A stretch of 64,000 nt of DNA from Peribacillus simplex (lineage in GTDB: Bacteria; Bacillota; Bacilli; Bacillales; DSM-1321), in NCBI RefSeq assembly GCF_900156045.1, contig NZ_FTMX01000005.1, positions 310,001-374,000 of the forward strand, read 5' to 3'. This document shows positions 27,433 to 37,494 of the stretch, piece by piece. The number at the start of each line of letters is the position of its first letter. The first letter of the stretch is position 1. The position numbers were made by a program, and so were the translations under genes. The notes beneath the pieces were generated by a model. The model did no database searches and was not told the DNA's origin. It was given only the letters and a program-made list of their open reading frames with translations.

Positions 27433-27460
27433 GAAGCTGTCCTATTAATAGGACAGCTTC
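27433..27460 (-). terminator. Terminator after pdxST
   Basis: 28-bp perfect palindrome GAAGCTGTCCTATT/AATAGGACAGCTTC just past the pdxT stop. Confidence 0.8.
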
Positions 27461-27466
27461 ATTTGT

Positions 27467-28066
27467 TTAGCAGGTTTTTAATTCGGCCTTACTTATGGAT
27501 GTCTTCACCATTTCAATGAAAAGTTGCAGAAAACGATCATCACCTGTTAATTCTGGATGAAACGCACTGACAAGGACATGGTCTTGTCTTGCAGCCACTA
27601 CATTCTCTTCATAAACAGCCAATACTTCTACACCTTCTCCAATTCCATCAGCAAATGGCGCCCGGATGAATACTGCCTTATAAGGGTCTTCCATTCCTTT
27701 GATTGAAAGCTCAGCCTCGAAACTATCCCGTTGACGTCCAAATCCGTTCCTTTTCACGGAAATGTCCATCAGTCCAAGATAGGCCTTCTCATCGCCAGTC
27801 AATTCATTGGCCGTCAATACCATTCCTGCACATGTACCCAAAATAGGTTTTTTATCTTCGAAGAAAGTTTTGATCGGTTCCATAAATCCATAACGATCCA
27901 TTAGCTTCCGCATCGTAGTGCTTTCTCCGCCTGGAATGATCAAACCATCGATTTCCAGCAACTGTTCAGGTTTTTTTACTATGATTGCTTGTTCGCCGGC
28001 AGCTTTGATTTGGTTCAAGTGTTCTTCAACTGCTCCCTGTAATCCCAAAACACCGATAGTTATCAT
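27467..28066 (-). CDS. pdxT: Pyridoxal 5'-phosphate synthase glutaminase subunit
   Basis: 199 residues from ATG 28066, giving the family start MITIGVLGLQGAV; an upstream GTG four codons earlier lies inside pdxS. Class I glutamine amidotransferase triad: Cys79 in GTCAGM, and His/Glu in SAFHPELTGD; PGGEST is at 45-50. It feeds ammonia to PdxS in the DXP-independent vitamin B6 route. The start follows the pdxS stop after one base. Confidence 0.96.
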   Translation of the reverse strand: MITIGVLGLQGAVEEHLNQIKAAGEQAIIVKKPEQLLEIDGLIIPGGESTTMRKLMDRYGFMEPIKTFFEDKKPILGTCAGMVLTANELTGDEKAYLGLMDISVKRNGFGRQRDSFEAELSIKGMEDPYKAVFIRAPFADGIGEGVEVLAVYEENVVAARQDHVLVSAFHPELTGDDRFLQLFIEMVKTSISKAELKTC

Positions 28067-28067
28067 A

Positions 28068-28955
28068 TTACCATCCACGTTCCTGCATCCGTTCTGCCGG
28101 AGCTAGTTTGGAAATATCAATTCCTTTCATTGCACTGCCCAACTCTTTTGATAACCGGCCAATCAATTCATAATCGGTGAAATATGTAGTAGCTTGAACG
28201 ATTGCCGATGCGAATTTTTCTGGATTTTCAGATTTAAAAATACCAGAACCAACGAAAACGCCATCTGCTCCCAATTCCATCATCAGTGCTGCGTCTGCTG
28301 GAGTGGCAATTCCGCCAGCCGCAAAGTTAACTACAGGCAATTTACCTGTGCGTTTGATTTCTCTTAAAATTTCATAAGGGGCCCCAATATTTTTTGCCTC
28401 TGTCATTAATTCATCATCACTCATGATGCTCACTTTACGAATTTGTGACTGTACCTTTCTCATATGACGCACAGCTTCCACAATATTACCAGTACCTGGT
28501 TCTCCTTTTGTACGAAGCATGGATGCTCCTTCACCAATACGGCGTGCAGCTTCGCCTAAATCACGGCATCCACAAACGAATGGTACGGTGAAATCACTTT
28601 TTAGAATATGGTATTCTTCATCAGCAGGAGTCAGCACTTCACTTTCATCGATATAATCCACACCCATGGATTCAAGGACCCTTGATTCAACAATATGGCC
28701 AATCCTTGCTTTAGCCATGACTGGGATGGACACTGCATTCATTACTTCCTCGACAATTCGCGGATCTGCCATTCTAGCTACCCCGCCAGCCGCACGGATG
28801 TCGGAAGGAACCCTTTCCAATGCCATGACAGCTACAGCACCGGATGCTTCTGCGATTTTTGCTTGTTCAGCGTTAATGACGTCCATAATTACGCCACCCT
28901 TTTGCATTTGTGCCATTCCTCTTTTTACTGTGTCAGTTCCTAATAATTTTTCCAT
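28068..28955 (-). CDS. pdxS: Pyridoxal 5'-phosphate synthase lyase subunit
   Basis: 295 residues from ATG 28955 (GGGGGA seven bases upstream), giving [19 protein letters not shown] (beta/alpha)8 barrel with the catalytic lysine in VMAKARIGH (Lys82) and phosphate-binding [20 protein letters not shown]. It condenses ribose 5-phosphate, glyceraldehyde 3-phosphate and ammonia to PLP. Operon with pdxT; divergent from pdxR. Confidence 0.97.
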   Translation of the reverse strand: MEKLLGTDTVKRGMAQMQKGGVIMDVINAEQAKIAEASGAVAVMALERVPSDIRAAGGVARMADPRIVEEVMNAVSIPVMAKARIGHIVESRVLESMGVDYIDESEVLTPADEEYHILKSDFTVPFVCGCRDLGEAARRIGEGASMLRTKGEPGTGNIVEAVRHMRKVQSQIRKVSIMSDDELMTEAKNIGAPYEILREIKRTGKLPVVNFAAGGIATPADAALMMELGADGVFVGSGIFKSENPEKFASAIVQATTYFTDYELIGRLSKELGSAMKGIDISKLAPAERMQERGW

Positions 28956-29090
28956 TTCTCTTCCCCCTAATATTTGCATTTTTTAGATTTGTTAGATTTA
29001 GTATAAAAAATAGTTGACCGTATTGAAAGTGTCAGTTTTAATAAAATTAATGGGTTCAACGTTAAATTTTTTATAAAAGGTGGAAACAAA
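28956..29090. promoter_or_regulatory. Divergent pdxST / pdxR control region
   Basis: For pdxST the minus strand shows TATACT as -10 (29005-29000) with a weak TTTCAA 17 bp upstream. For pdxR the plus strand shows TTGACC (29014-29019), 17 bp, TTTAAT. The two promoters overlap back to back, as expected for control by one PdxR bound between them. Confidence 0.6.
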
Positions 29091-30485
29091 ATGAATATGC
29101 TTTCTTGTGATTTAAATCGGTTAAGTGAAATACCTTTGTACGAACAATTATATTCACATATTAAAAAAGAAATCATTGATGGCCGTCTACTTTACGGCAC
29201 AAAGTTGCCTTCCAAACGGAAATTGGCAGAGTTCCTTCAAATAAGTCAAAATACTGTAGAGACTGCATATGAACAATTGACTGCTGAAGGATACGTTGAA
29301 GTCATACCAAGAAAAGGGTACTATATTCAAACATTCGAGGATTTAGAGTATACACAAACTAACCAAGTATCCTTGGAAAAAAACAATCATAAAGAAGGAG
29401 AATTGCTGTATCATTTTCATCCCAGCCAAATTGACACGGAACACTTTCCATTTGAAAAATGGAGGAAATACACGAAAAGCAAAATCGATGAATCACATCA
29501 AGATCTTCTTCTATTGGGGGATTCGCAAGGGGAGTATGAATTAAGATGTGAAATTGCCCATTATTTGTATCATGCACGTGGTGTACAATGTGTTCCCGAA
29601 CAGATCATCATTGGTGCAGGAATGGAAATTTTATTGCAGCAGCTTGTCCTTCTATTCGATAAAAATGCCATCTATGGTGTTGAAGATCCTGGGTATCATT
29701 TGATTCACCGTATTTTACGCAGCTACCCAAATGAAGTCCATCCCTTGCAAATTGATGAAGAAGGCGTAAAGGTGAACCAAATTGAAGATTCAAAGATCGA
29801 CGTCGTGTATGTCACTCCCTCACATCACTTCCCCAATGGGACGATCCTATCCGTTAACAGGCGGACGCGATTGTTGAACTGGTCCCAAGGGGCAACAAAC
29901 CGCTATATTATCGAAGACGATTATGATAGTGAATTTCGTTATAGTGGAAAAACAATTCCATCCTTACAAAGTATGGATGCTGGTGATAAGGTAATTTATT
30001 TAGGGTCGTTTTCCAAATCATTGATGCCATCGATTCGGATCAGTTATATGGTTCTTCCCGCTCCGTTGTTACAAATGCATCAACAGGAATTATCTTTTTA
30101 CCATTCCACCGTTTCTCGGATTGATCAGCATGTGTTGACACAGTTCATGAAGGAAGGGGATTTCGAAAAGCATTTGAATCGAATGAGGAAAGTTTACCGT
30201 CGCAAGTTGGATAAAGTGATCGATCTGTTTAAACCACATAAACAAATAAAGATCATTGGTGAACGGTCAGGATTGCATATCGTCCTCATCGTTAAGAACG
30301 GCATGGATGAAGAGACACTTATTCAAAAGGCAAACGAAAATCATATTAAAATTTATGGACTATCGACATATTCTATTGAAAAAATTGATGAAAACCCTCC
30401 AAAAATCATATTAGGCTTTGCTGGGATCCCGGAATCCGAATTGGAAAAGGCCATTCACCTTTTATTGACCTCATGGGGTTTATAA
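29091..30485 (+). CDS. pdxR: PdxR, MocR-type GntR/aminotransferase regulator of pyridoxal phosphate synthesis
   Basis: 464 residues. Residues ~1-80 form a GntR winged helix (IPLYEQLYSHIKKEIIDGRL, LPSKRKLAEFLQISQNTVETAYEQL). From ~115 onward it is a fold-type I aminotransferase with Lys309 in SFSK as the PLP-binding lysine and DDYDSEFRY ahead of it. MocR proteins of this kind sense PLP and activate pdxST. Divergence from pdxST supports the name. AAAGGTGG precedes the ATG. Confidence 0.92.
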   Translation: MNMLSCDLNRLSEIPLYEQLYSHIKKEIIDGRLLYGTKLPSKRKLAEFLQISQNTVETAYEQLTAEGYVEVIPRKGYYIQTFEDLEYTQTNQVSLEKNNHKEGELLYHFHPSQIDTEHFPFEKWRKYTKSKIDESHQDLLLLGDSQGEYELRCEIAHYLYHARGVQCVPEQIIIGAGMEILLQQLVLLFDKNAIYGVEDPGYHLIHRILRSYPNEVHPLQIDEEGVKVNQIEDSKIDVVYVTPSHHFPNGTILSVNRRTRLLNWSQGATNRYIIEDDYDSEFRYSGKTIPSLQSMDAGDKVIYLGSFSKSLMPSIRISYMVLPAPLLQMHQQELSFYHSTVSRIDQHVLTQFMKEGDFEKHLNRMRKVYRRKLDKVIDLFKPHKQIKIIGERSGLHIVLIVKNGMDEETLIQKANENHIKIYGLSTYSIEKIDENPPKIILGFAGIPESELEKAIHLLLTSWGL

Positions 30486-30487
30486 AC

Positions 30488-30521
30488 AAAAAAGAAGTTC
30501 ACTGTCGTGAACTTCTTTTTT
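30488..30521 (+). terminator. Terminator after pdxR
   Basis: Stem AAAAAAGAAGTTCAC/GTGAACTTCTTTTTT with a 4-nt loop and T tail. Confidence 0.9.
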
Positions 30522-30771
30522 GTTTGTCGTACTAAATGGGCTTCTGAATTGTCTCAACCCTATTCCCTTTCATGGTTTTAATACAAGACTTTTATTTGTG
30601 ATGAAAGAGAAATTTGCGACCCACCTGCCGAATGTCATTTCAATATTCATTCCTAAATTGCCGGTTGAATCGTCAGCAATCAAATATTTTTTTAAAATAG
30701 CTCCTTGTATTCATCACTCTCAAGCATTCCATAAACCGCAATAAAGATTTCACTTTTTACGAATAATCAGC

Positions 30772-32520
30772 TTAGAAAGTTAAATTGACTTTTAATTTCC
30801 CTCGCACGCTATTAATGAACCAAATTTCCTCAGCGTTATTCAGGTCATCCTTTGAAATGGGTTTTTCTTTGATTTCCTTCTTCCTGATCAAGTCTTGACG
30901 GTATGTTCCAGCAAGGAGACCTGAGTCCACAGGAGGGGTATAGAGGTCACCATTTATCTTCACCACTACATTTCCGTTCGTGAATTCGGTGATGAATCCT
31001 TCTTCATTCCAAAGCAGTACATCCTGGAAGTCGGGATTATTAATCTGAAAGCCTTCATATACATCACGATTGGTGGTCTTATGAAATAGAAATGGATTTG
31101 CACTTGATATGGGAGCTTCAGCCAAGATAGCCTTAAATTCTGAATCAAGGGGCTTGATTGCTTGTCCGGAGACTTCAATTTCACCATTTTCATTAAGTAG
31201 TACCCTTACCTTTTGCAACGTCCCATGGTTTAATTCCGCATACTTTTGGAGCCGATCTCTTAAATACGATTCAGAGAATCGGTAATCGAAGTAATCAGCA
31301 GATTGTTTCATCCGATCGATATGATCATTCAACAAATAGTATTCGCCATCTTTGAGTTTCATCGATTCCAAAAGTTTGTAAGCAGGCCTTTCCACCGTCA
31401 ATAATTTGGCTTTTAAAAAGGCCTCGTCATATTCTTCCGTTAACTCGGAATCCCAAGTGATTCCCCCTCCTACCCCATACTCAGCTTTCCCTGTTGCCTT
31501 ATCGATCACGACTGTACGAATCGGCACATTAAAAACCGCTTCGGATTCAGGGGTGATAAACCCGATTGCACCGCAATAAACTTCACGTGGTGAATTCTCG
31601 ATATCAGCGATGATTTCCATCGTTTTTATTTTAGGTGCACCTGTTATCGATCCACATGGAAAAAGGGCCTTGAATATATCAATGATTGTTGTTTCGGGAT
31701 TCGTATCGGCTGTAATCGTGGATGTCATTTGCCAAACGGTCGGATATTTTTCAATTGCCTTAAGCTGTGGAACCTTGACACTTCCAGGTTCTGCAATCAT
31801 TCCCAAATCATTTCTGAGCAAATCCACAATCATGTAATTTTCAGCTTGATTCTTTTCCGAGGCTGCTAACCAGTCTGCATTGAGCTGATCCATTTTCAGT
31901 GTCGTTCCCCGTTTTACCGTTCCTTTCATGGGGCGAGTAATCAGCTGACCATCTTCCCAACGGAAAAACAACTCGGGTGAAGCCGATAGGATTCGATGTG
32001 TCCCCACATTCAAATAAGCACTATAGTTCGAGCGTTGGGCTCTCTTCAAGCGATCAAAGAAAGCGAAGTCATCTCCTTCGAACTGGGATTGCAAACGCAT
32101 CGTATAATTGACTTGATACGTATTGCCTTTCTCGATTTCGGATTTTATTCTTTGAAACCCAGAATGATAGGTATTTGAATCCGTTTCTGATTGCCAGTCA
32201 GCTAAATTAAAAGCCCCGGTCATTTTTTCAGGTAATTCTTCTTCCGGTTTATCAAAAATCCCGAACCATAATAATGGCATTTTGGCACCATCTTTTACTT
32301 TAAAAGATTTTTCAAAAGCAGGTGCAGCTTCATAGGAAACATATCCCGCCGCGTAATGCCCCTGTTGAATCGCTTCCTGTACTTTTTGGAATTGGGGAAG
32401 GACATCCCCAATTGAATGGGCGGTGAACACTTTTTTCGGGTTCGTAAAATAAAGGGGCCGGCTGTCACCTTGTTTATCTGTGAAGTGAAATATTAAGGAT
32501 ATAGGATCTTCTCGTTTCAT
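30772..32520 (-). CDS. pabB: Aminodeoxychorismate synthase component I fused to aminodeoxychorismate lyase (PabB-PabC)
   Basis: 582 residues. Residues ~1-380 are a chorismate-utilising domain (RIKSEIEKGNTYQVNYT, TRPMKGTVKRG, GSITGAPKIKTMEII, YGVGGGITWDS). Residues ~385-582 are a PLP-dependent class IV aminotransferase/lyase (YLLNDHIDRMKQSA, FHKTTNRDVYEG, ITEFTNGNVVV, GLLAGTYRQ). The fusion would make p-aminobenzoate for folate, given ammonia from a PabA glutaminase that is not in this window. It differs from the separate pabB/pabC of B. subtilis. GGAGAGAAGA precedes the ATG. Confidence 0.9.
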   Translation of the reverse strand: MKREDPISLIFHFTDKQGDSRPLYFTNPKKVFTAHSIGDVLPQFQKVQEAIQQGHYAAGYVSYEAAPAFEKSFKVKDGAKMPLLWFGIFDKPEEELPEKMTGAFNLADWQSETDSNTYHSGFQRIKSEIEKGNTYQVNYTMRLQSQFEGDDFAFFDRLKRAQRSNYSAYLNVGTHRILSASPELFFRWEDGQLITRPMKGTVKRGTTLKMDQLNADWLAASEKNQAENYMIVDLLRNDLGMIAEPGSVKVPQLKAIEKYPTVWQMTSTITADTNPETTIIDIFKALFPCGSITGAPKIKTMEIIADIENSPREVYCGAIGFITPESEAVFNVPIRTVVIDKATGKAEYGVGGGITWDSELTEEYDEAFLKAKLLTVERPAYKLLESMKLKDGEYYLLNDHIDRMKQSADYFDYRFSESYLRDRLQKYAELNHGTLQKVRVLLNENGEIEVSGQAIKPLDSEFKAILAEAPISSANPFLFHKTTNRDVYEGFQINNPDFQDVLLWNEEGFITEFTNGNVVVKINGDLYTPPVDSGLLAGTYRQDLIRKKEIKEKPISKDDLNNAEEIWFINSVRGKLKVNLTF

Positions 32521-32572
32521 TCTTCTCTCCTGACTTTGTTTATGAAGACAATCGGTATGTATTTTATAAAAA

Positions 32573-32599
32573 AGCTTGCAGACACGTAATCTGCAAGCT
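32573..32599 (-). terminator. Terminator after the first luciferase-like gene
   Basis: Perfect 10-bp stem AGCTTGCAGA/TCTGCAAGCT, then TTTTTTATAAAA on the minus strand. Confidence 0.88.
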
Positions 32600-32612
32600 C
32601 ATTCCTTGACAC

Positions 32613-33635
32613 TTATTTCATTCCAGTAACTTCTGCAATGATTTCATAAGAACGAAGGCGTGCATCCTGATCATAAATGGCAGAGTTTATAATCATTTCA
32701 TCCGCCTGTGTTTCATTTAAAAATGCCTGCAACTGCTCTTTAACCTCGTTTGGATTTCCTATAATGGAAGCGTTCAGCTGTTTCATGACAATGGCCTTTT
32801 CATATTCTGTCCAAAGGCCTTCCATCGTATCAACTGGAGGAGCAAGTTGACCAGGCGTGTTCCGTATCAAATTCAAGAACTGCTGTTGATAAGATGTAGC
32901 AATCCTTTGCGCTTCTTCCGTAGTATCAGCTGCAAATACATTGATACCAACCATGACATAAGGTTTATCGAGAACGTCGGATGGTTGGAAATTATTGCGG
33001 TAACGAGCTAATGCTGGTTGAGTATTTTCAGGGGAAAAATGACTTGCAAATGAAAATGGCAATCCCAGTTGTGCTGATAATGCTGCACTGAAGCCGCTTG
33101 AACCAAGCAGCCAAATCGGAATATCCTGTCCTTCACCAGGGATGGCGCGAACACGATTATGTTTAGAATCCGCATCTAAATAGCTACGGAGCTGTGCCAA
33201 TTGTTCAGGAAAATCCTGGCCGTTATTACGCACATCACCCCGGAGTGCCATGGCTGTAAATTGGTCGCTTCCCGGAGCACGCCCCAGTCCTAAATCTATT
33301 CTACCAGGATACATTGCTTCCAATGTTCCAAATTGTTCTGCGATAACGAGCGGTGCATGATTCGGTAGCATTATGCCTCCAGAACCCACACGAATTCTTT
33401 CCGTCCTACCTGCAACATAGCCTATAAGCACGGACGTTGCAGAGCTTGCAATCCCAGGCATGCTATGGTGTTCTGCAACCCAGAAACGGTTGTAATTCCA
33501 TTGCTCCGCATGTTTAGCTAATTCTACTGTATTTTTAAAAGCTCCCGAAACTGTACCACCCTCAACGATAGAAGCCAGATCCAGTACGGAAAAAGAAATG
33601 TCGCTAAGTTTTTTTGCATGTTGATCAGCATTCAT
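32613..33635 (-). CDS. LLM class flavin-dependent oxidoreductase (first of two)
   Basis: 340 residues, bacterial-luciferase-like TIM barrel: [72 protein letters not shown] blocks are in the usual order (split here by position: EHH ~54-56, [10 protein letters not shown] ~84-93, [12 protein letters not shown] ~110-121). Single-component members take FMNH2 or F420; the substrate is unknown. It lies 93 bp downstream of a paralogue in the same direction. Confidence 0.9.
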   Translation of the reverse strand: MNADQHAKKLSDISFSVLDLASIVEGGTVSGAFKNTVELAKHAEQWNYNRFWVAEHHSMPGIASSATSVLIGYVAGRTERIRVGSGGIMLPNHAPLVIAEQFGTLEAMYPGRIDLGLGRAPGSDQFTAMALRGDVRNNGQDFPEQLAQLRSYLDADSKHNRVRAIPGEGQDIPIWLLGSSGFSAALSAQLGLPFSFASHFSPENTQPALARYRNNFQPSDVLDKPYVMVGINVFAADTTEEAQRIATSYQQQFLNLIRNTPGQLAPPVDTMEGLWTEYEKAIVMKQLNASIIGNPNEVKEQLQAFLNETQADEMIINSAIYDQDARLRSYEIIAEVTGMK

Positions 33636-33728
33636 ATCTTCATCTTCTTTCTTTCAATTATGATTAATTGGACGCAAAGCCATCATATAGAAAATGCACA
33701 CAAAATGCACATAAAATGCTCGAAGGGA

Positions 33729-34727
33729 TTAGCTGTTAAGAATTTCCCTGGCAATCAAACGAAACGAATTAAGCCGATCCTCCAACTTATGAGTGATGGT
33801 CATCAGCATGATTTCATCTGCTTGATATTTCTCCTGAATCTCAAAAAGCCGATACTTCACTTGTGAAGGCGTACCAAAAATCAGTTTTTTATTCATGGTT
33901 TCCATCAGTGCTTTTTCTTTTTCAGTCCAAACATGATTCATTACCTCTTCTATACTTGGAACCTGCTTTCTTTCCCCTTGTCCACTTTGAATTTTCCATA
34001 GAATGTTGCTAAGAGCGATTTCTTTCGCACGTTCCTCCGTTTCAGCACATATGGCCGAAACCGTAACGATCGTTTTAGGTGCTTTAAGTAGCCCTTTTGT
34101 TTGAAAGTCCTCACGGTACTGGTGAAAACTCTGTACGCCATCACTTTCACTCATGAATTCACCAAACGCGTATGCAGTGCCATTCTCAGCGGCAAGTTTT
34201 GCACTTTTCCCGCTTGTTCCCAATATCCATGGTTCAGGCGGTACCATTGGGATAGGTGCAGCAGAGACATTTGTAAAAGGATGTTCTTTCGGAAATTCAT
34301 CTCTTAGAAAATACAAAAGTTCTTGAACGAGTTCTGGCATTTTGTAAACATTTTGAAGAAAATTATCGGATAATGCCATCGTTGCTTCGGCAGATCCACC
34401 GGGAGCACGCCCCAGTCCCATATCAATCCGTCCTGGAAAAAGTGTGGCTAGCATATTATAAGTCTCTGCTATCCTATATGGCTTATAATGCGGAAGCAGC
34501 ACTGCCCCTGATCCAATCCGGATATTTTTTGTTTGTGCACCAATGTAGCTTATCAAAACCTCTGGAACGGAACAGGCCAATCCCGGCAGATCATGATGTT
34601 CAGTTAACCAGATTCTGCTATAACCAAGTCTATCCCCTTCTTGTGCTAGTTGTAGTGATGCCTGCAATGCTTCTTGTGCTGACTGTCCGGATGCAATTGG
34701 GGATTGATCCAAAATGCTCAGTTTCAT
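33729..34727 (-). CDS. LLM class flavin-dependent oxidoreductase (second of two)
   Basis: 332 residues with the same motif order as its neighbour (SRIWLTEHHDLPGLACS, IRIGSGAVLLPHYKP, GRIDMGLGRAPGG), clearly a paralogue but well diverged. The pair probably arose by old duplication. A GGCGGTAACAAA ribosome region precedes the ATG. Confidence 0.9.
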   Translation of the reverse strand: MKLSILDQSPIASGQSAQEALQASLQLAQEGDRLGYSRIWLTEHHDLPGLACSVPEVLISYIGAQTKNIRIGSGAVLLPHYKPYRIAETYNMLATLFPGRIDMGLGRAPGGSAEATMALSDNFLQNVYKMPELVQELLYFLRDEFPKEHPFTNVSAAPIPMVPPEPWILGTSGKSAKLAAENGTAYAFGEFMSESDGVQSFHQYREDFQTKGLLKAPKTIVTVSAICAETEERAKEIALSNILWKIQSGQGERKQVPSIEEVMNHVWTEKEKALMETMNKKLIFGTPSQVKYRLFEIQEKYQADEIMLMTITHKLEDRLNSFRLIAREILNS

Positions 34728-34986
34728 TTTGTTACCGCCTTTCTTGGCTTTCGTAACTTAATGGTAAATCATAACTAGTCGAAAGTCGCATGAAACGCTT
34801 GCTTTGTTATTTTAGTTTGCAGCCTTTAACGGAAATTATAAGGAGTTATAACTAAATTGGAGAGTAGAAGTGAATAATATATTCTAGCGAGGTGTTTGGT
34901 TTAATATATAAATTGCGCAAGTGACTTAAGGAGTCATCTCCTCACTTATTCTAACGAGGTTTTTTTTGGGATAAATGCAAATGAAG

Positions 34987-35008
34987 AAAAGCCCTTTTTA
35001 AGGGCCTT
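34987..35008 (-). terminator. Terminator after the helicase gene
   Basis: Minus-strand AAGGCCCTT/AAGGGCTTTT hairpin with T-rich tail directly after the stop. Confidence 0.65.
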
Positions 35009-35015
35009 CCCGAAG

Positions 35016-37262
35016 CTATTCACTTTTTTTGAATTGAGATAGTAATTCATCTGCCATTATTTGCGAATCCAAACGAGCCGCTATAAATGGGGGCTGGACC
35101 CGATTATTGGACTCTACGGGCAAACCTAGCCAGACAACTCTTTTATCAAAGATGATAAAGGAAAAGGAAACAGGTGAATAAATAAAATGATCAGAGCTGA
35201 TATCAGGGTTTCTTTTTGCTGAAATGATTGTCAATTTCACTGCAGGGTTTCGTTTCATTAAATAATGCTGCCATTCTTCAGACAAACTGTTCAAATCCGG
35301 AACAGCGATAACCATCTCTTGTTTTGTCGATTCAATATCCTTCTGAAAGTCCCCCAATTTACGTGCATGCATCCATTGCAATCTCGGGTGCTGGTGTTTA
35401 ACCCATTTTCCAATGTCTTTCTTTGATACAATCTGATCATTTTGAGTTTGATGATCGACAAGCTGACGAAGTGTTTTGCTGCGGTAAACGTGTTTGTTAA
35501 CAAATGAAGTGTCGCATACATGTACGAACTTACCCTTAGTCCTTGTTATGGCCACGTTAATGAGCCTTTCACTTTCTCTCCCTGTCAATAACATTCCAGC
35601 CCTGTTTTGCGGATAACTATCAACAGTGTCAAAGATCATCATCTCACGTTCACTTCCCTGGAAACGATGTACAGTTGCAGCGATAATATCCGCCGTTTGC
35701 CGTTCTTTCTCATATAAGTCATCCAATAGTTTTTCCATCAAGTCTGCCTGAGCACGGTAAGGGGCAACATAACCAATGGATCTTGATCCGCCAACATAAG
35801 CTTCATGAATCAGTTGAAAAGATAAAAGCAATTGCCATAAATTCATTCTCGAGTGGGATGTCCGTTCAGTGATGCAATATTCCCCTGCTAAGCTAGTATC
35901 GAGAAGTGCTGCTGCCTTATTGGCAAAGGGTTCGGACTGCATTATGCCCTCCCTGCTAGTCGCAACACTTTTATGATCGCCAACAAAATTGTTATAGACG
36001 ACACGATTAGTGAATGCTGAAATATCCGGATGCATGCGGCGCTGTTCCTTTAATAGGAATAAATGAGGATGAAGTTCTCCTTCTTCAACAGACTGGGCGA
36101 CACCGGACCTATGAAATATGTCTTCCTTCAGCCAAAGTTTCACGAGGGAATCACGAGCCGAAGCTATAGGTGGCAATTGTTTGAAATCACCACAAACGAT
36201 AATATGCTTGGCTAACGCTGCAGCAAAAGCTACCTGAGGTACGTAAGCCATACTCGCTTCGTCCAAAATAACCAGATCATACTCTTTTTGATAAACCGTT
36301 TCATCATTTGCGGCTTTAGCCAAGGTAGTCCCGATTACTTTTGCTTCTTTTACGATTTGAATCTCTTTTTGGCGGATTTTCTCCAAGACTTTGGCCAGCT
36401 TTTTTTCTATATCAATTAATTGATCTGTATCCCTTTTACTGAAGGACCCAGCCAAGTCATACTTTAATAGACGTTTCTCTTCGCCAAGCTCTTCTTTTTC
36501 TTTAACTAATGTCGGTTCATGTTTACCTAATAATTGCCCTGTCACAATATCATCATGGATGGCAAGTGATTCACCGATTTGAGATCCATAGCGAAGCACA
36601 TCGCCTTCATTGAAACGATCTTTCTTTTTAATGAATGACGAAATTTCTGCCATCAAAACATCGACAGCCTGGTTGCTATGGGACAAAACCAGAACTTTTT
36701 TATCTTGAAAATAATGATTGGCTACTGTACGAGCCAAAGTATAGGTTTTTCCTGTACCAGGGGGTCCCCAAACAAAAGTGACAGGATTGAACTTCGAGCG
36801 CGCATATAATTCTTTCACACTGCTTTGTTTTTCATTTAAAGGATGTTTTTGGGGCATGGACGGATCCATCAGGCGTTTGATCCGAAGTCTTTTCCTTTTA
36901 CTTCTCTTGATTTCATCCAAGCGGCCAATCAATTGTTCCAGTAATTCCCAGGGATCATGATATAAAAAGGCTTCACCGATCATATCGCCTAACGAACGAT
37001 CAAATACAATGATTATACTTTTCCCCTCTGATGAGAGGATTCTTCCATCCTGTTTAATCCCTCCCCATTCCAGTCGAACCAGGGAACCGACAGGGATTTT
37101 TACCGATGAACCTGTTTCAAAATAATAATTGAAAGAACCATCACTTGTAAGCAGATGGCCGTTTGAAACCAGGTATTTTGTGCTGCCATACTTTTTCAAA
37201 TGCAGGATCTCAAGTTGAAGCGCCTGCTGCCATTCTTTTATATAATTTACTGTCGAATTCAT
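35016..37262 (-). CDS. Superfamily 1 AAA-type DNA/RNA helicase (Dna2/Nam7-like) with extra C-terminal domain
   Basis: 748 residues. Walker A GPPGTGKT at 166-173, Walker B-like DEAS at 334-337, then the SF1 motifs CGDFKQLPPIA, FLLKEQRRMHPDI, GYVAPYRAQADL, TVHRFQGSEREMMIF and NVAITRTKGKFVHV. The first ~130 residues hold a beta-rich (OB-like) region. After ~residue 610 a separate domain ends FSFIIFDKRVVWLGLPVES, reminiscent of phospholipase D-type domains appended to such helicases but without an HKD motif. Role in nucleic-acid metabolism; no defence partner is nearby. Confidence 0.85.
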   Translation of the reverse strand: MNSTVNYIKEWQQALQLEILHLKKYGSTKYLVSNGHLLTSDGSFNYYFETGSSVKIPVGSLVRLEWGGIKQDGRILSSEGKSIIIVFDRSLGDMIGEAFLYHDPWELLEQLIGRLDEIKRSKRKRLRIKRLMDPSMPQKHPLNEKQSSVKELYARSKFNPVTFVWGPPGTGKTYTLARTVANHYFQDKKVLVLSHSNQAVDVLMAEISSFIKKKDRFNEGDVLRYGSQIGESLAIHDDIVTGQLLGKHEPTLVKEKEELGEEKRLLKYDLAGSFSKRDTDQLIDIEKKLAKVLEKIRQKEIQIVKEAKVIGTTLAKAANDETVYQKEYDLVILDEASMAYVPQVAFAAALAKHIIVCGDFKQLPPIASARDSLVKLWLKEDIFHRSGVAQSVEEGELHPHLFLLKEQRRMHPDISAFTNRVVYNNFVGDHKSVATSREGIMQSEPFANKAAALLDTSLAGEYCITERTSHSRMNLWQLLLSFQLIHEAYVGGSRSIGYVAPYRAQADLMEKLLDDLYEKERQTADIIAATVHRFQGSEREMMIFDTVDSYPQNRAGMLLTGRESERLINVAITRTKGKFVHVCDTSFVNKHVYRSKTLRQLVDHQTQNDQIVSKKDIGKWVKHQHPRLQWMHARKLGDFQKDIESTKQEMVIAVPDLNSLSEEWQHYLMKRNPAVKLTIISAKRNPDISSDHFIYSPVSFSFIIFDKRVVWLGLPVESNNRVQPPFIAARLDSQIMADELLSQFKKSE

Positions 37263-37393
37263 TTTTCACTTTCCTCACAAAATATGCCATTGAAGTACAA
37301 AGAAACTGGCCCATTGGCTAGGCTCCGATGTTTAAAATAACGCTGTCACCATGACTTTTTTCGCGAATTACCTGTTTCTTCAGCATATAAAAT

Positions 37394-37419
37394 AAGGCCC
37401 AATCTATTGATTGGGCCTT
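37394..37419 (-). terminator. Terminator after pepF
   Basis: Perfect stem AAGGCCCAATC/GATTGGGCCTT with a 4-nt loop, 76 bp past the pepF stop. Confidence 0.75.
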
Positions 37420-37494
37420 TCCTACGCCAATGTTTTAACTATAGCATTTTTTATAACATCATACCATGGGCTCTTTTGGAAGAAATGGTTTAGA

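Noticed and set aside
34881-34960. Near-repeat ATTCTARCGAGGT twice with a T-run
   Set aside because: A weak AGGAG/CTCCT hairpin sits between, but it is too far from the T-run for a terminator and no gene depends on it; noted only as gap content.
37316-37384. 22-codon minus-strand frame between pepF and the helicase gene
   Set aside because: No ribosome site; its upstream sequence is the pepF terminator.
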